Translations under genes and position numbers: made by a program
In this document: positions 1 through 11,200 of the stretch, one piece after another
Layout of the letters: each line of letters starts with the position of its first letter
Numbering within the stretch: the first letter of the stretch is position 1
Origin: Utricularia gibba
Taxonomy: Eukaryota > Streptophyta > Magnoliopsida > Lamiales > Lentibulariaceae
Length of the DNA: 64,000 bases
Direction of reading: 5' to 3'
NCBI GenBank assembly: GCA_002189035.1
Contig: NEEC01000004.1
Span: forward strand, 930,001-994,000
Notes under the pieces: generated by a model
What the model saw: only the letters and a program-made list of their open reading frames with translations
Databases searched by the model: none
Told to the model about the DNA's origin: nothing

Positions 1-42
1 GCATTTGCCTTTTGACAGAAACTTGATTTCTCTGCACATTAG

Positions 43-516
43 TGGCAGAAAACAGTGAACTCAATGCAGTTTGGAAAGATATCCTGAGCGCAGATGGGAA
101 TGAAATATGTGTGAAGGTGAAACCTTGCGCGCACTACTACTCTCTGGTCTTTTTTAAGCTTCACATCCGCATGCGTCGCCATGCTCCTCTGCGAAATCAT
201 CGACATCTTCTGTTTCTGACAGGACATCAACCGTTACATGGAACCAGGGGAGAGTCCTTCGTTCAGGGAATTATCCGAGAGAGCACATCTTCTTGGGGAA
301 GTCGCTATTGGTTACATAAAGAACAGCAAGACGGTCTGCTCTGTATCTTCTTCCCTTTTTTTCTGCTGGATGCGCTGATCACCCTCATGGTTACATGACG
401 CTGTTGCGCCGCCGCAGGTTATCAACCCGTCTCCGAAATCGGATCCCCTGATCCTCGATCCCGCCGGTGACGATGCACTGATCGTGATATCCGACCCTCA
501 ATTTCAAGTGATTTGA
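43..516 (+). CDS. CASTOR/POLLUX-family ion channel, 3' end only (POLLUX-like/PEC type)
   Basis: This is the C-terminal part of a gene that starts to the left of the window. Three exons join in frame: 43-116, 223-333 and 418-516 (stop TGA), with GT-AG introns. The exons read a stretch beginning [14 protein letters not shown], then [19 protein letters not shown] and [11 protein letters not shown], then a final VINPSPKS and ALIVIS block. This order matches the cytosolic regulatory tail of DMI1/POLLUX/CASTOR-family cation channels, and I think it is closest to the plastid-envelope POLLUX-like (PEC) members. The pore and the RCK/TrkA-like domains lie outside the window and cannot be judged. Family assignment is good; the subgroup rests on memory of tail sequences. 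Confidence 0.75.
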
Positions 517-1070
517 TAATAAAAAGTAGAAGAAACCTGCATCTAAATTTACCAAAATAAAAATTATTTTCATTAATAGTATTGTTTTTACTTTTTAATC
601 CTTTTTAATTAATTTTCTTATTTACAATATTTACAACAAATAAAAAATACATGATACTCGAAAGTGTAGAGTCCAATTGTAGTTTAATCCTTTTTTTAAT
701 TTTTCTCATTAAAATTTGTTTAATATATAGATTCTGAATATACCTGTTTAAAATAATGTTATTTTTGGTAGATGTATTACTTTACAAATTGAATTGTTTA
801 GTAAAATTCACTTATAATATAAATTTTGAAATACTTAACAATAAATTTATAAAAAAAATCATATGTAATTATATTAGTCCATCAAACATATATTATTATT
901 AACATATAAATATTTAAACTGTTAAATCAAAGTATTAAATATTCCCAAAAGATAGATAGCGAATGACTGCTGATTATGAGCCCATTGTGTTTACTGTTTT
1001 GTTATTGACCATCATGGATCGCTTAATTGGTCGATCTGTTGGTTTCGATCAATTAATCGGAAATAATTCA

Positions 1071-1110
<40 letters not shown>

Positions 1111-2478
1111 TCATATTTTGATATTTATTTATACCTATGAATTCGGCGGAAAATCCTTGGGACCATTATTTATTTATTTACGGATGGTTGGAATATGTAC
1201 GTGGGTAACCCAATTTGGCAACACTGTCCATATTTAATTCCACATTGAAATTCTAAGTATAAATTTTAGTATTTGTAAAACTATGTTTATGTATATGATT
1301 TTTTTTAATAAAATCAATTATAATTATTTTTTTCATTTATTATATATACACATATTATTTTCAATATATCTTTGCGAATCATATTTTTCCTCATAAGGTA
1401 ACACATATTTATGTAATTAAATACATAAAATAAAAGAATAGTAGCGATTCATCATAAAAAAGGCGATCAAGTTAATGCTGACACAAGTTGGTATCTTTGT
1501 TTTTCTTGAATGTGACAAGTTGGTATCATCTGATGCACGTTATGAGATTCCAAGAAGCCAATAGAAAAAAGAGGAAACTCCAAAGGTCCTATCGGGAACA
1601 GCCACGTTACCTGAAGACCAAGAAAAGCAATTTAATGAAAACAGAGGAAGGAAACAGTACTCCCGCTGTTGCTGATAAACACTAGACGATCGGAGAAGTA
1701 TGGTCAAGCACCTTCCCCTGTCCACCCAATGCAGCGAAATAAATCCGTGGGCATTCCCTACTCCATCGCCCCTCTCAATAAATGGAAACTGTCCCACTTC
1801 AACTATTCCCCACTTGGAACACTACAGTGCCTGCGCCAGCCTCAGACCGGTCGGCATGAGCGAGCTGCTGTGCCTGGGTGCGGTGATTCCGGTGCCCAAT
1901 GTGTCCCTGGTGGGGTGATTCAATTACAGACGCCTTATTTGATCGCCCTGAATAGAGAGCAGTGCCCCAGCAGGCTGATCAATGATACGCCTGCCTGTCT
2001 TGTATGATTTTTTGTAATATATATCATCATCATCATCATCTGGTCTGTCCTCGGTTATCAGAATTGTCGTTTGTCTACGTCAATAAAGACCAGGAATAAG
2101 CATGGCGTAACCACCGCCCGTCGGCCGTCGACGTGGCCAAAACGTTGCAGGGATTGCGCCCATAAGTAGTACATCATATGCTGGTGGGAACTGGAAGATG
2201 ATTCCATAGTAGTTGAAGATGCCAGACAAGCACTTGCACTGAATGATTGATTCTTCCATCGGTTAGTATTCACTGGAAACCAATAAGATCCAGAAAGAAA
2301 CACTTGAAGTTTAACAACACTGGTGTATGAAGATTTCATATGCGAAATATGGTGGTGTTTTTTTTTCTTACTTTTGTGAGATTGAAGAAACTGGGAATTC
2401 AAAAAAAAGGGGAGGTATTAGACACTTTTGGACATTGGACAACATGGTGGTGTCCACTCCTAGTGCGGCCATTTATGG
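517..2478. other. Intergenic spacer, no supported gene
   Basis: The first 950 bases are AT-rich with long A/T runs and no convincing reading frame. A (TA)n tract lies at 1078-1105 and an (ATC)n tract at 2023-2040. Between about 1490 and 2010 base composition is more balanced and several overlapping ORFs of 60-110 codons occur, but none resembles a known family and the codon pattern is not convincing. The segment next to 2500 is probably promoter for the Aux/IAA gene. Confidence 0.6.
1078..1105. repeat. (TA)n microsatellite
   Basis: An uninterrupted alternating TA run of about 28 bases lies in AT-rich spacer. It is a length-variable simple repeat with no apparent function. Confidence 0.9.
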
Positions 2479-2479
2479 G

Positions 2480-2489
2480 TATATATATT
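2480..2489 (+). promoter_or_regulatory. Candidate TATA box of the Aux/IAA gene
   Basis: A TATATATATT stretch sits about 80-90 bases upstream of the Aux/IAA start codon at 2569, the right distance for a TATA box with a leader of roughly 55 bases. No canonical TGTCTC auxin response element is obvious just upstream. The call rests on position and composition only. Confidence 0.45.
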
Positions 2490-2568
2490 AGTAATGCATG
2501 GCCGAGATGAGAGAACATAAAAGGAAGACAACTCATTTTTCCTTCCAATCAAATAATTGCTTGCGTCG

Positions 2569-3707
2569 ATGGAAGTTGGCCGGAGAATGTCGCCCTTGTT
2601 TGAGAACCACAGTCACAAAGAAACCGAGCTTTGCCTTGCTCTCCCCGGAGAATCCAAAGTCACCGGTAAACGTGCTCTCTCCCAGACCGTAGATCTCATC
2701 TCCAAGCTCCGATCGGACGAACCTGCTCTGGAGAAAACCGTCCTTCCTAGCACAGATCCACCGGCAGCCAAGTATGTGTTTTTGCAACTTTTTTTTTCTT
2801 GGTTGCTAGATCGAGTATTCATTTGTTGATATGTAGGGCTCTGGTGGTTGGGTGGCCACCAGTTCGGTCTTTCCGGAAGAACACGATGGCGAATCAGAGA
2901 ACTGGAGCTGGTGGGGAGCCGGAGAAGACCATGTTTGTTAAAGTCTCGATAGATGGCGCTCCGATCCTCCGTAAAGTTGATCTGAAAAGCTACCAGAGCT
3001 ACCCTCAACTCTGGGACGCCTTAGCCCAAATGTTCAGCTCCTTCGATATGGGTAAATAAAAACACAGCCCTGTTACCCGTCATCCTTTTCTTCTTCCCCC
3101 CCTCGATCCTGGTAAACAGCAAAAAAATGTGTAGGGTTGTTGGTATTCCTTCGTTTACATACACAAATTTGTTCTGAAACTGGTGCGGTTGTCTTTACCC
3201 GGCAAATGTGAACGCGCAGGCAACTATGGACTTGGGACCCGCGACGAGGGAATGATAGACTTCATGAATGAAGGCAACTGCAAGTTGATGGATCTCCACA
3301 ACAGCAACAGCTCAGAGTACGCTGCCACTTACCAGGATAAGGATGGCGACTGGATGCTCGTGGGGGACGTGCCATGGAGTAAGCACCAACCATCTCTTCA
3401 CCCCCCATATCAGCTTTAACCACATAACACACATCAGAACCAGAATCCCAACAGGGAACCTGGCAAAACCCTCCCTTTCCTAAGGTTGTTTCGATGCCTG
3501 ATTGAATTATCAACATGTCTTCAGGATGTTTGTGGACTCATGCAAGCGCCTCCGCATCGTCAAGAGCTCCGACGCGATCGGGCTGGGTATATATATACAT
3601 GTTTTTTTAACCCGAGAAGAGTAACTTGTCATCATCTTCTTTAAAGCTACGGGTTTCTCATTCCTGCAGCGCCAAGCGGGAGGGAGAAGCGCAAAGGCAG
3701 ACGCTGA
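2569..3707 (+). CDS. Aux/IAA auxin-response repressor (one-base frameshift at exon 3/4)
   Basis: This nuclear repressor of auxin signalling binds ARF factors and is destroyed through TIR1/AFB. Exons are 2569-2771, 2837-3051, 3220-3378, 3525-3586 and 3670-3707, giving about 225 residues, typical of the IAA7/14/16/17 size class. Domain I is TELCLALPG, an EAR repression motif of the LxLxL type. Domain II is [12 protein letters not shown], which contains the GWPPV degron. Domains III/IV (PB1) start at [18 protein letters not shown] and end at [14 protein letters not shown], a basic nuclear signal. Exon 3 ends VPW plus one base and exon 4 contributes G before [11 protein letters not shown], so one base is missing where the family has Glu. 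The loss fits GGG read as GG at 3376-3377. Everything else is intact, so I treat it as a real gene with a probable sequence error. Confidence 0.93.
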
Positions 3708-5215
3708 TGGGGTAGAGCAGAGCAGAGCTTGGACAAGGAGATCGATCGTCTGTCTGTTAGCCCTTCATTTTCTCAAGTGTTTACGTCATTACAATAAACG
3801 TGTGTTGAGACAGATGGAAGGGAGCAAGCCCATGTGAGCATGGTCATGGCATGGCCATCCATCCCTGACATGTGTAATCATCGGAACAGATGTACACGTC
3901 ACCGCACCTCTGGGTCTGTGCCCTATCCATATTACCATGTGTTCTATTCTATTCCACGTCGTAGTCATCAACCTTCAACATCCGGTTGTGTAAAATTGCA
4001 TCCCATATAACAACCCGGACGGTTTAGCCAGTCCAATAATGCGAGACGGGGATACAATGTATCGTTTCACATTATATATGAATTTGAAAGTGAAATAATC
4101 AAATATATAATAATTTATTAATTATTATTTATTGTTCCTCTTTATTTTAAAAAAAACGTAATGTTAAAATTCTAATTACTATACTTCACATTGGATATGA
4201 ACAAAGTAAATGACATAGATAGAGTAACTCTATTAATGATATACGAAATATTTTCTCCAAAAAATGATAACGTAAATCATAAAAATTGGATATACAAAAT
4301 AGACAATATAATATAAGTGTAATATTTAAATTTTTGTAGATGATTGTCTTTTGTCCCCTACCTCCTACATTAAACTTTAACATTTAAAACTATTTTTTTT
4401 CTTATGTAAAGTAATGTTCACCATATACATAAAAGGAAAAGACAATAATGTATGTTGGGAGCATGAAGAAGCATTCATGGAAGCGCTTTTAGACCCACTA
4501 GTGGAAAGACCAGACAAAAGGGGTGTAATGGAAAGGAAAAGATCAAACCACTCTAAAAAGCCACAAAAATGCATCAAATTTTGATCTAGGAAAACTGCAC
4601 AATGTGTTACAATGGATGGATCATTTAGAAATTTGACCCCCCCATATGATAACTATGTGTAATAAAATGGTCACCTTGAACATTAGTTTTGTAACATTTA
4701 AAAATGACCCATTTCTAATGTCACGTGGATCGCGTGACATGAAAGTCGCACTAATCCATACCATAAAGATGGAGAATGGTGTTAAAGGATAGCTAGTGGC
4801 TCATAGAATCCACAAATAGTGTGATATGGATAATAAGAATTGAGTGGTGTCAAGTGACATTATTAAAAATCATTTTAAAAATTATTAAATTAAATTATCA
4901 TTAATCTGACATTGTTTGAAAAATAATTATTAAATGTTAAAAATATCAATAAACTTTATCTTATTATTATAAAACACTTTTGTTTGTTCTAGCGGTAAAT
5001 TATTGAATGTATTAGAAATTTGGTTATACTCCTCTCATCATTATGTAAGAAAAATCAGTATTATAATATAAATTTTTTAATTTAATATATTAAAAAATGT
5101 ATACGGTTGATCAATTTTTTAAATGAGCATTAATTTGTGACCTGTCATTTATGGACAAATTGGGCACGAATATTATTAGAAAATCTGGAAGAGAAAAGGC
5201 CCTTGTTCACAACTC
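3708..5215. other. AT-rich intergenic spacer
   Basis: No gene is supported here. The left part holds the Aux/IAA 3' UTR and the rest is AT-rich with no long frame. It contains a short inverted repeat around a CACGTG core at 4718-4740. The right end, near 5200, is the 3' flank of the NTPase gene on the minus strand. Confidence 0.6.
4718..4740. promoter_or_regulatory. Perfect 8-bp inverted repeat containing a G-box
   Basis: The arms ATGTCACG and CGTGACAT flank a 7-base loop, and the left arm and loop create CACGTG at 4722-4727, the G-box bound by bZIP and bHLH factors. It lies in the middle of spacer, about 1 kb from the nearest gene end, so function is doubtful. Confidence 0.3.
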
Positions 5216-7414
5216 TTAAGCAGCAGGGGCTTGGAGCTTCTTCACGACCGCTCTGAGCTCTGTTTGCGCAATTTCCCTTTGGGGATCGGAAACGATGTCG
5301 CGCCAGACGGAATCTGCCTGGTTAATGACGTCATCCTCGTACAGATCGTAGATGGAATCTGCTTCGTCGTTCAAGCTGCTCACCAGTTTCAGCCACTTGA
5401 TTTCTTCAGGGTCAACGAGCAGCTTGCTGTCCCCGTCCTTCCAAGCTATCAGCTGCAATGAAAATGGGGTGGGTATATAGATTTGAATACGTTTCCGGCG
5501 GGGTTAGAGTTGGTTTTAGTTGCTGTACCTTCGGGGTGCTCCGATGCCGTTTGTAGAGTACAATCTGGCGTTGTCGACGAGCTGTGAGTACCTCGGAAAC
5601 GCGGTCGCAAATCGCTTGTGGGATTTTAGCTGCGCCTTCACCCGCACCGCTCTCTTCATTTGAATTGCTCTCCTGGAGTTTGCAGGTTTCTTGTGTTGCT
5701 TATTTTGCAGTGTACTTCTTGTGATATTCAGTTTCGGGCTTACCTTATGCCTCTGACGACGGCGAGATAGGCATCGCAGATGACTCCCACGAGCTCAATC
5801 CTGTAAGGCTTTCTGGGTTTGGCATCGGCGTCGTCCTGATCGTCGTCCACCTGAACCCAGTAGCTCTCCGTCACGGTGCCGTCCTCGGCCACCTTATACC
5901 CTTCCCCATACGGTAACGGTGCTTGTGCACGTTTCTGGCCATAGCAATCGTCTGCTCAACGAAGGGCACCCATGAGAGCGTCCCATCCATGATCACATCT
6001 CGCCCCTCGTTCAACGCCGTCACTAGCAGCGACGACGCGGCGTCCGTCGACGATTGGTGTACCTTCAAAACATGACACACCATGGCTGAAGCCATTGTGA
6101 AGTATCAGAAATCCAATGAGAGTTAGCAGCATTCAGGGAACAAAAATGGTTACGAGTTCTGCAGTCTGCAGCATGTCCTGGTGATGGCCACGCGAGCTAA
6201 GAGCTCTGTAGATGACATCCGTCTCCTTGAAAGCATCCGCTTCAACTACCACTGCATTCGCCGCAACACCCGACCAGAAGCATCTGCACATTTGTTAGAA
6301 TATAACACCAATGGATTTGACTGTTACAAAACTCGATTTTGGGAGAGGGCTTACTCTTTCATGATGTCTTTGAGGACGGTGCTCTTCCCGGCGCCCATGC
6401 CGCCGCCCATGAAGAGTAGGACTGGGCTTCTCTCGGTGATGGCGGCCGGAACCATAACATTCAAACTGTTCAAATCATCTCCTCGGGATGATGTTCCCAT
6501 GACTTTCATCTCCTCAACCAACGTGGACAGCATTCGTGTCACTTTGAGGTATTTCGTTATCTTCTCAAACCTCTGTTTCCTAAGTTCACACAGATCTGAT
6601 TAGCAAAATCCCTGAGCTGATTAGTAAACAGAGAATAACGCAGCGCTTACCTCGTAGCTGCCATTACAAGATCCTTCAGCTTTTTCTGCTCAGATTCTAC
6701 ACTCAATACCTGGAGTAGATGGATGAATCAGATTCTTCACATAGATGCTTGAAACCCAACAAATTCTGTAGCTACTGCAATCGAAATTTCGGATCGATAG
6801 CGAGTGCACTCAACCTGGGTGATCAGCTGGGGAGCATCGTCCCAGTTGAAAGCGAAGTACCCCAAAATGCAACGCTCAAGCTCCTCCACTAATTTCACGT
6901 ACAAATCCTCGCAGTTGGGCTCATTCGAAAGATACTCGAACATTCTTTCATCAATCCCCTGCGTTTTCTTCAGATAATCGTAGCCCAGTTTTATCAGTTC
7001 AGAGCACTCGCTCTCATCTCCAAATCCCATCTGCCTCGCTGTTTTTCGGTCATACTAAAACTAGTAAACAGAACAGAACACCAGGAAAGACAAAGGTCAA
7101 TTTCAATTACCGATGTAGTGAGAGAATTTCTCGATCTTCCCTCCCTGCTCCCGTACAGATTCCGTTCTGTCGATGGATGGTGCAAGGGGGTTGACTCCCT
7201 TGGTGGGCTTCGTACGGCGTTGGCGGCGGAAGCGGAGGATGCCGGCGGCGAAAAGCCCAGCAGAAACCAAGGCGGCCACGTGTGTGACAACAAAGATCAT
7301 CCTCTTGCTAGACCCTCTGCAAAAGCTAACATCTTCCCCTTCATCAAATTCGGAAGAAAACCAGTCCAGATATCGAAGCTCACACATTGCAAAGAGTAGC
7401 TGACCTTTATCCAT
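5216..7414 (-). CDS. P-loop NTPase with zeta-toxin-like kinase fold, membrane-anchored (two one-base losses)
   Basis: Eight exons on the minus strand: 7414-7111, 7038-6815, 6709-6651, 6579-6355, 6283-6154, 6062-5744, 5672-5529 and 5452-5216, about 547 residues. Residues ~35-60 form a hydrophobic segment (VVTHVAALVSAGLFAAGILRF) followed by RRQRR, so the protein is probably anchored. The middle carries the Walker A motif GGGMGAGKST, then EADAFKETDVIYRAL and GRDVIMDGTLSW, the layout of plant proteins with a zeta-toxin/UMP-kinase-like fold. The substrate is unknown to me; in this eukaryotic context it is not a toxin-antitoxin system. Two single-base losses are needed for frame: near 5896-5901 (between MGKG and YKVAEDG) and at the GGGG run 5533-5536 (end of exon 7, where PPKL is expected). 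Both fit run-length errors. Confidence 0.88.
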
Positions 7415-8216
7415 TGCCAGAGTCTATAGCTACACAATTACAGGGCGTCTGCAGCAACTTCCCAGTTCCCGAGTCCACTCTGATTCCATCAAAGTGCTAC
7501 ACTGTGCACAATAACCATCGAATCAAAATCACCTGGGGTGAAGATGTTACAAATGGAGCTCAACTACCACAATCATGCTCCCCTAAATAAAGGCATGGCT
7601 ACAATTTTCTTACAACGATAAGACAACCCCTCCCATAAGGCATAAACAAAACAATCATAAAGATGAGATGGGTCCTGATGCAGAAAAGGGTGGCCTGACT
7701 GCGAAAGAATCATAAACATCAAGTTGCAGTAAATGCCGCCACAGTCAGCGGCAACTCAAAACCAAAACCCGCTGAGATGGCAGTCCAGGTTCCAGTTTCA
7801 GCACATAGTTTTGTGTAACGTAGAGGTAAGAGGAACGAAACCAGATTTCATTAGGACAACGATTGCACAATCGCAGACAACAGATCTCCACCATGAGACG
7901 AACTCATTGACAATACTAGTGAATAATAATAATACGACCCTTGGTGTCAAAGACCTTTTTGCCCCCGCACCACCTACGCACGTGTCTCCAATTATTGCCT
8001 ACTGCTTACGGATAAGGATCAATTTTTTTGTAATTTTAAATGCCCGGAACACCTGGTCAACAACCGACAAATGCAGGGGTGAACCGGCGCCGGTAAACCG
8101 GAAACCCAGGTCTTTTGTCCAAATACGTAGAGCAATAGAGTCACATCACGACCCCTTGCTGTTGCATTCGACGCAGCCATTCGTCACTGTTTCAGAGAGC
8201 TGACCTGAAACGATCT
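7415..8216. other. Intergenic: NTPase promoter and 3' flank of the MUSE14-like gene
   Basis: Both neighbours are on the minus strand, so this interval should hold the 5' leader and promoter of the NTPase gene (left) and the 3' UTR of the TRAF-family gene (right). Short ORFs here show no family resemblance. No repeat or RNA gene is evident. Confidence 0.6.
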
Positions 8217-11200
8217 TCACATACGGTTTGCCGGCCGATAGACCGGAAACCGAGAGCTTCCCAAACTCACATTTTGGTGCTCGGATGAATTGTATAGATA
8301 GCTGGGATTGTTTGAGCTCCTTGCATTCAGAAATGGGGCCTCTGGACCGATCGCTGGCCACTGGCTGGGGATCAAGCCAGCAAGTTGCCCGCTACCATGG
8401 GGATTCATGTCTCTTCGTGCTTCCATTGAGCTTCCCGTGGAATAGTTGTACAGAAATCTGTCATTACTAAAGCTTCTGGTCCTCCCAAACCCGCTTGTTG
8501 TAGTAGTTGTTAAAGCTGTGTCATCGGGAAAACCAAAGAGGTGGTTCATAAGAGTTGGCCTGCTCTGCTCATTTTGGAAGCTCCGGTAGCTGGAATCCGA
8601 TATGGAAGTGGTTGTGGCTCTGTTCTCGTCCTCGAGCAAGTCGTTGATGATGTCCAGGTGTGGAAACTCATCAGGGGATGATGACTGGCTTTGACGCCCC
8701 AACATGCGGACTGGAAAAGATGATGAACTGCTGTATTGAGTACCTGATGGATCAAAATCATCACCAAGTAAGATCCTGTTACCGTCCATGTGAACGGAAT
8801 CTAGCCGGACTGGCTGACCTCTCTGCGGAGGATTGTGATTCACCATTCCAAATGACAAAGATGGTTTCATGGGATTCGCATCCATCCTATCACTGCCAAA
8901 TTGTGAGAACAGAGGAGCAGATACGAGAGGAGCCACAGAGCAACTTGCCATTGAACTTGTAGGATGATGATTCAGAGGGTATGCAGATGAGCTTCCGGTT
9001 GCAGGGTTACCTGTAATTGCATTTCTGTAGGACACCGGAGCATAGCTCTGCGTTGCTGACATAGAGGATTCAGGACCTAAGCGACCAGCAACGCTTGCAG
9101 AGCGTGCTAATACAGGGGATGTTGGAACCACTCTAGGACTAGACATGCTGACCCTGGAGCTAGGAACTAGAGGAGCACTGTAGGGTCTAGATACCACTGC
9201 CTGTGGTGACACTGCAAGGGTATCAGTTGTGGCAGCCAGAGGGTACATCACTAACTTCTCAGGTCTGAGATGCACTCCATCTCGGTCCACCATTTCGACC
9301 GGTTTTGGAGTGGCAGGATTCTGAACATTGGCCTTGAAGGCATTAAGATTTTCTGTAGCAGCAGACTTCTGATGGTTGATCTTCAATGTATTTACATTTT
9401 CTGGAGCGCCAGACCTCTGAGTATTGGCCTTCGAATCGACATTTTCTACTGAATTCACAGAGCTCACTGAGGTCTGCGGTCGGTCAGGCCTATCAGGAGA
9501 CAATTTCTTACTGACAAGTGGATTGCTGATGATCTTAAACCCCAACTTTTTATTAGAAACAGATGCAGTTTCCCTTGATGGACTTAGGAACGAGTGTTTC
9601 AGGCCTGATGTAGTGCCCTCAGGTGCATCTGCAGCTGCGTACTTGCCAGAAAAATTGCTTTGCAAACAAATAGCTTCTTTGTCCTATGAGAAAGTCAAAG
9701 AGTGTGTTACTACGCAGAAAACAATTGAGCAAAATTTGCGTAAAATTAATTGTAAACCAACCAATGTTCAATAGAAAACCAAATTGAACACAATTCAAAA
9801 TCATTGTGAGAGAACTGAATAAATACAAAGTTCCTCAAGATAGACAAAGAGAACCAACCCAATGAAAAAGCCAACGACACATAAGCATCTTGAAATTTAA
9901 TGCTACGATGGGATCAACACCAAAGCAAGTGCACTAAATCTCACATGGAAAAAAACCAACCTTCACAACAGGGTGCCCACGGCCATCTGCTGCAACATTG
10001 TTGGAAGGATGAGCAGCAGCAGGGGGAACAATGTCAACTCCCTTCAGCGCTCTAACCACATCTTTTGTGGATACTGCTGCACCTTGCACAGCTTCAGATT
10101 TATGAGTATTTTCTTCATTGATCTGGCCAGAGTCAAGTCTCTGCTTGAGTTGGTAGCTTCTACCTCTGAAAGTTAATGTTACTATCTACACATCTGACTA
10201 AAAAGCAAGGAGGATTCTATCAACAATATGACAAGTGATTACCTCCTGCTCGAAGAGTACATGCTTTTGTAGTGAGGCAAAATACTTTCACGAGGCATGG
10301 AAGGAATTGAATCAGAAGAAGAAGTGGATAAGCTATCATCAACAATAGACGAGCTATTTATTTCAGGTGTACTTTGCATACTTGAAAGGCCACTATCCCC
10401 ACTACTGCTAGGTTCTGCTGTAGGGAGTGCTCCAGCTGTATCAACGTTCCAACTGACAGAAATTACAACATGTTTTTCAGAGTCTGGAAGGAGCCCTTCA
10501 GGAGCAAAATCCACAGAATCACACACATCAGAAACATCTCCAGTGCCTACGGATTTTTCAATAGATTCTTCATGATCTGGAGGGAGCCTTCTCCTAGAAA
10601 AGTCCACAGAATCCGATACATCAGAAATATCTTCTGCCACTACAGAATTTGCAAGTGCCATTTCCTCGCTTGAAACCCTTGGATCTTTATTCTCTGTAAT
10701 GGAACCATTTTTCTCAACCTCCTCTTGTACCACACAGCTAGAGTTATCATCCCTGACGCTGTCTTTCCCCTTACGATTATTACGTTTCTGCTTCCCCTGA
10801 AAATGGAAAACACGGGAGATAGATAGAGTATCAAAGATTCCATTGATTTTATAAAGTGAAATATATATGAGGACTGTAGGGGAAACTCTGAAAAGATGTC
10901 CAGATAATAAATATTCTAGACGCAGGTAGTAAAATCATACAGAAATATTAGGTAGCATAAAAAGACAAATTGACTATAAAAGAGGTTTTCATTCAAAGAA
11001 AAGAAAAAATAGCATTACTACATGATACATCTGCAAATAAAATGGTGAACACTTGATGATTTAAAAAAGGCAGAACACGGGAATGTTAACCTGCTTCTTT
11101 TTAGACTTCTTATCCTTGTCAAGTGAACGTCGCCTTGACTTTTGCTCTGTCTCAGCAAGCCAGGCAGCCTCCTCTTCCCTAATTAGTTCTTCTTGCTTCT

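Noticed and set aside
1488-2007. Cluster of overlapping ORFs of 65-112 codons upstream of the Aux/IAA gene
   Set aside because: Frames compete on both strands, no family motif is visible and no splice model joins them into a longer protein.
5216-7414. Reading the zeta-toxin-like fold as a toxin-antitoxin module or bacterial transfer
   Set aside because: The gene has eight plant-type exons, a membrane segment and an N-terminal extension, and no antitoxin partner; it belongs to a plant NTPase family.
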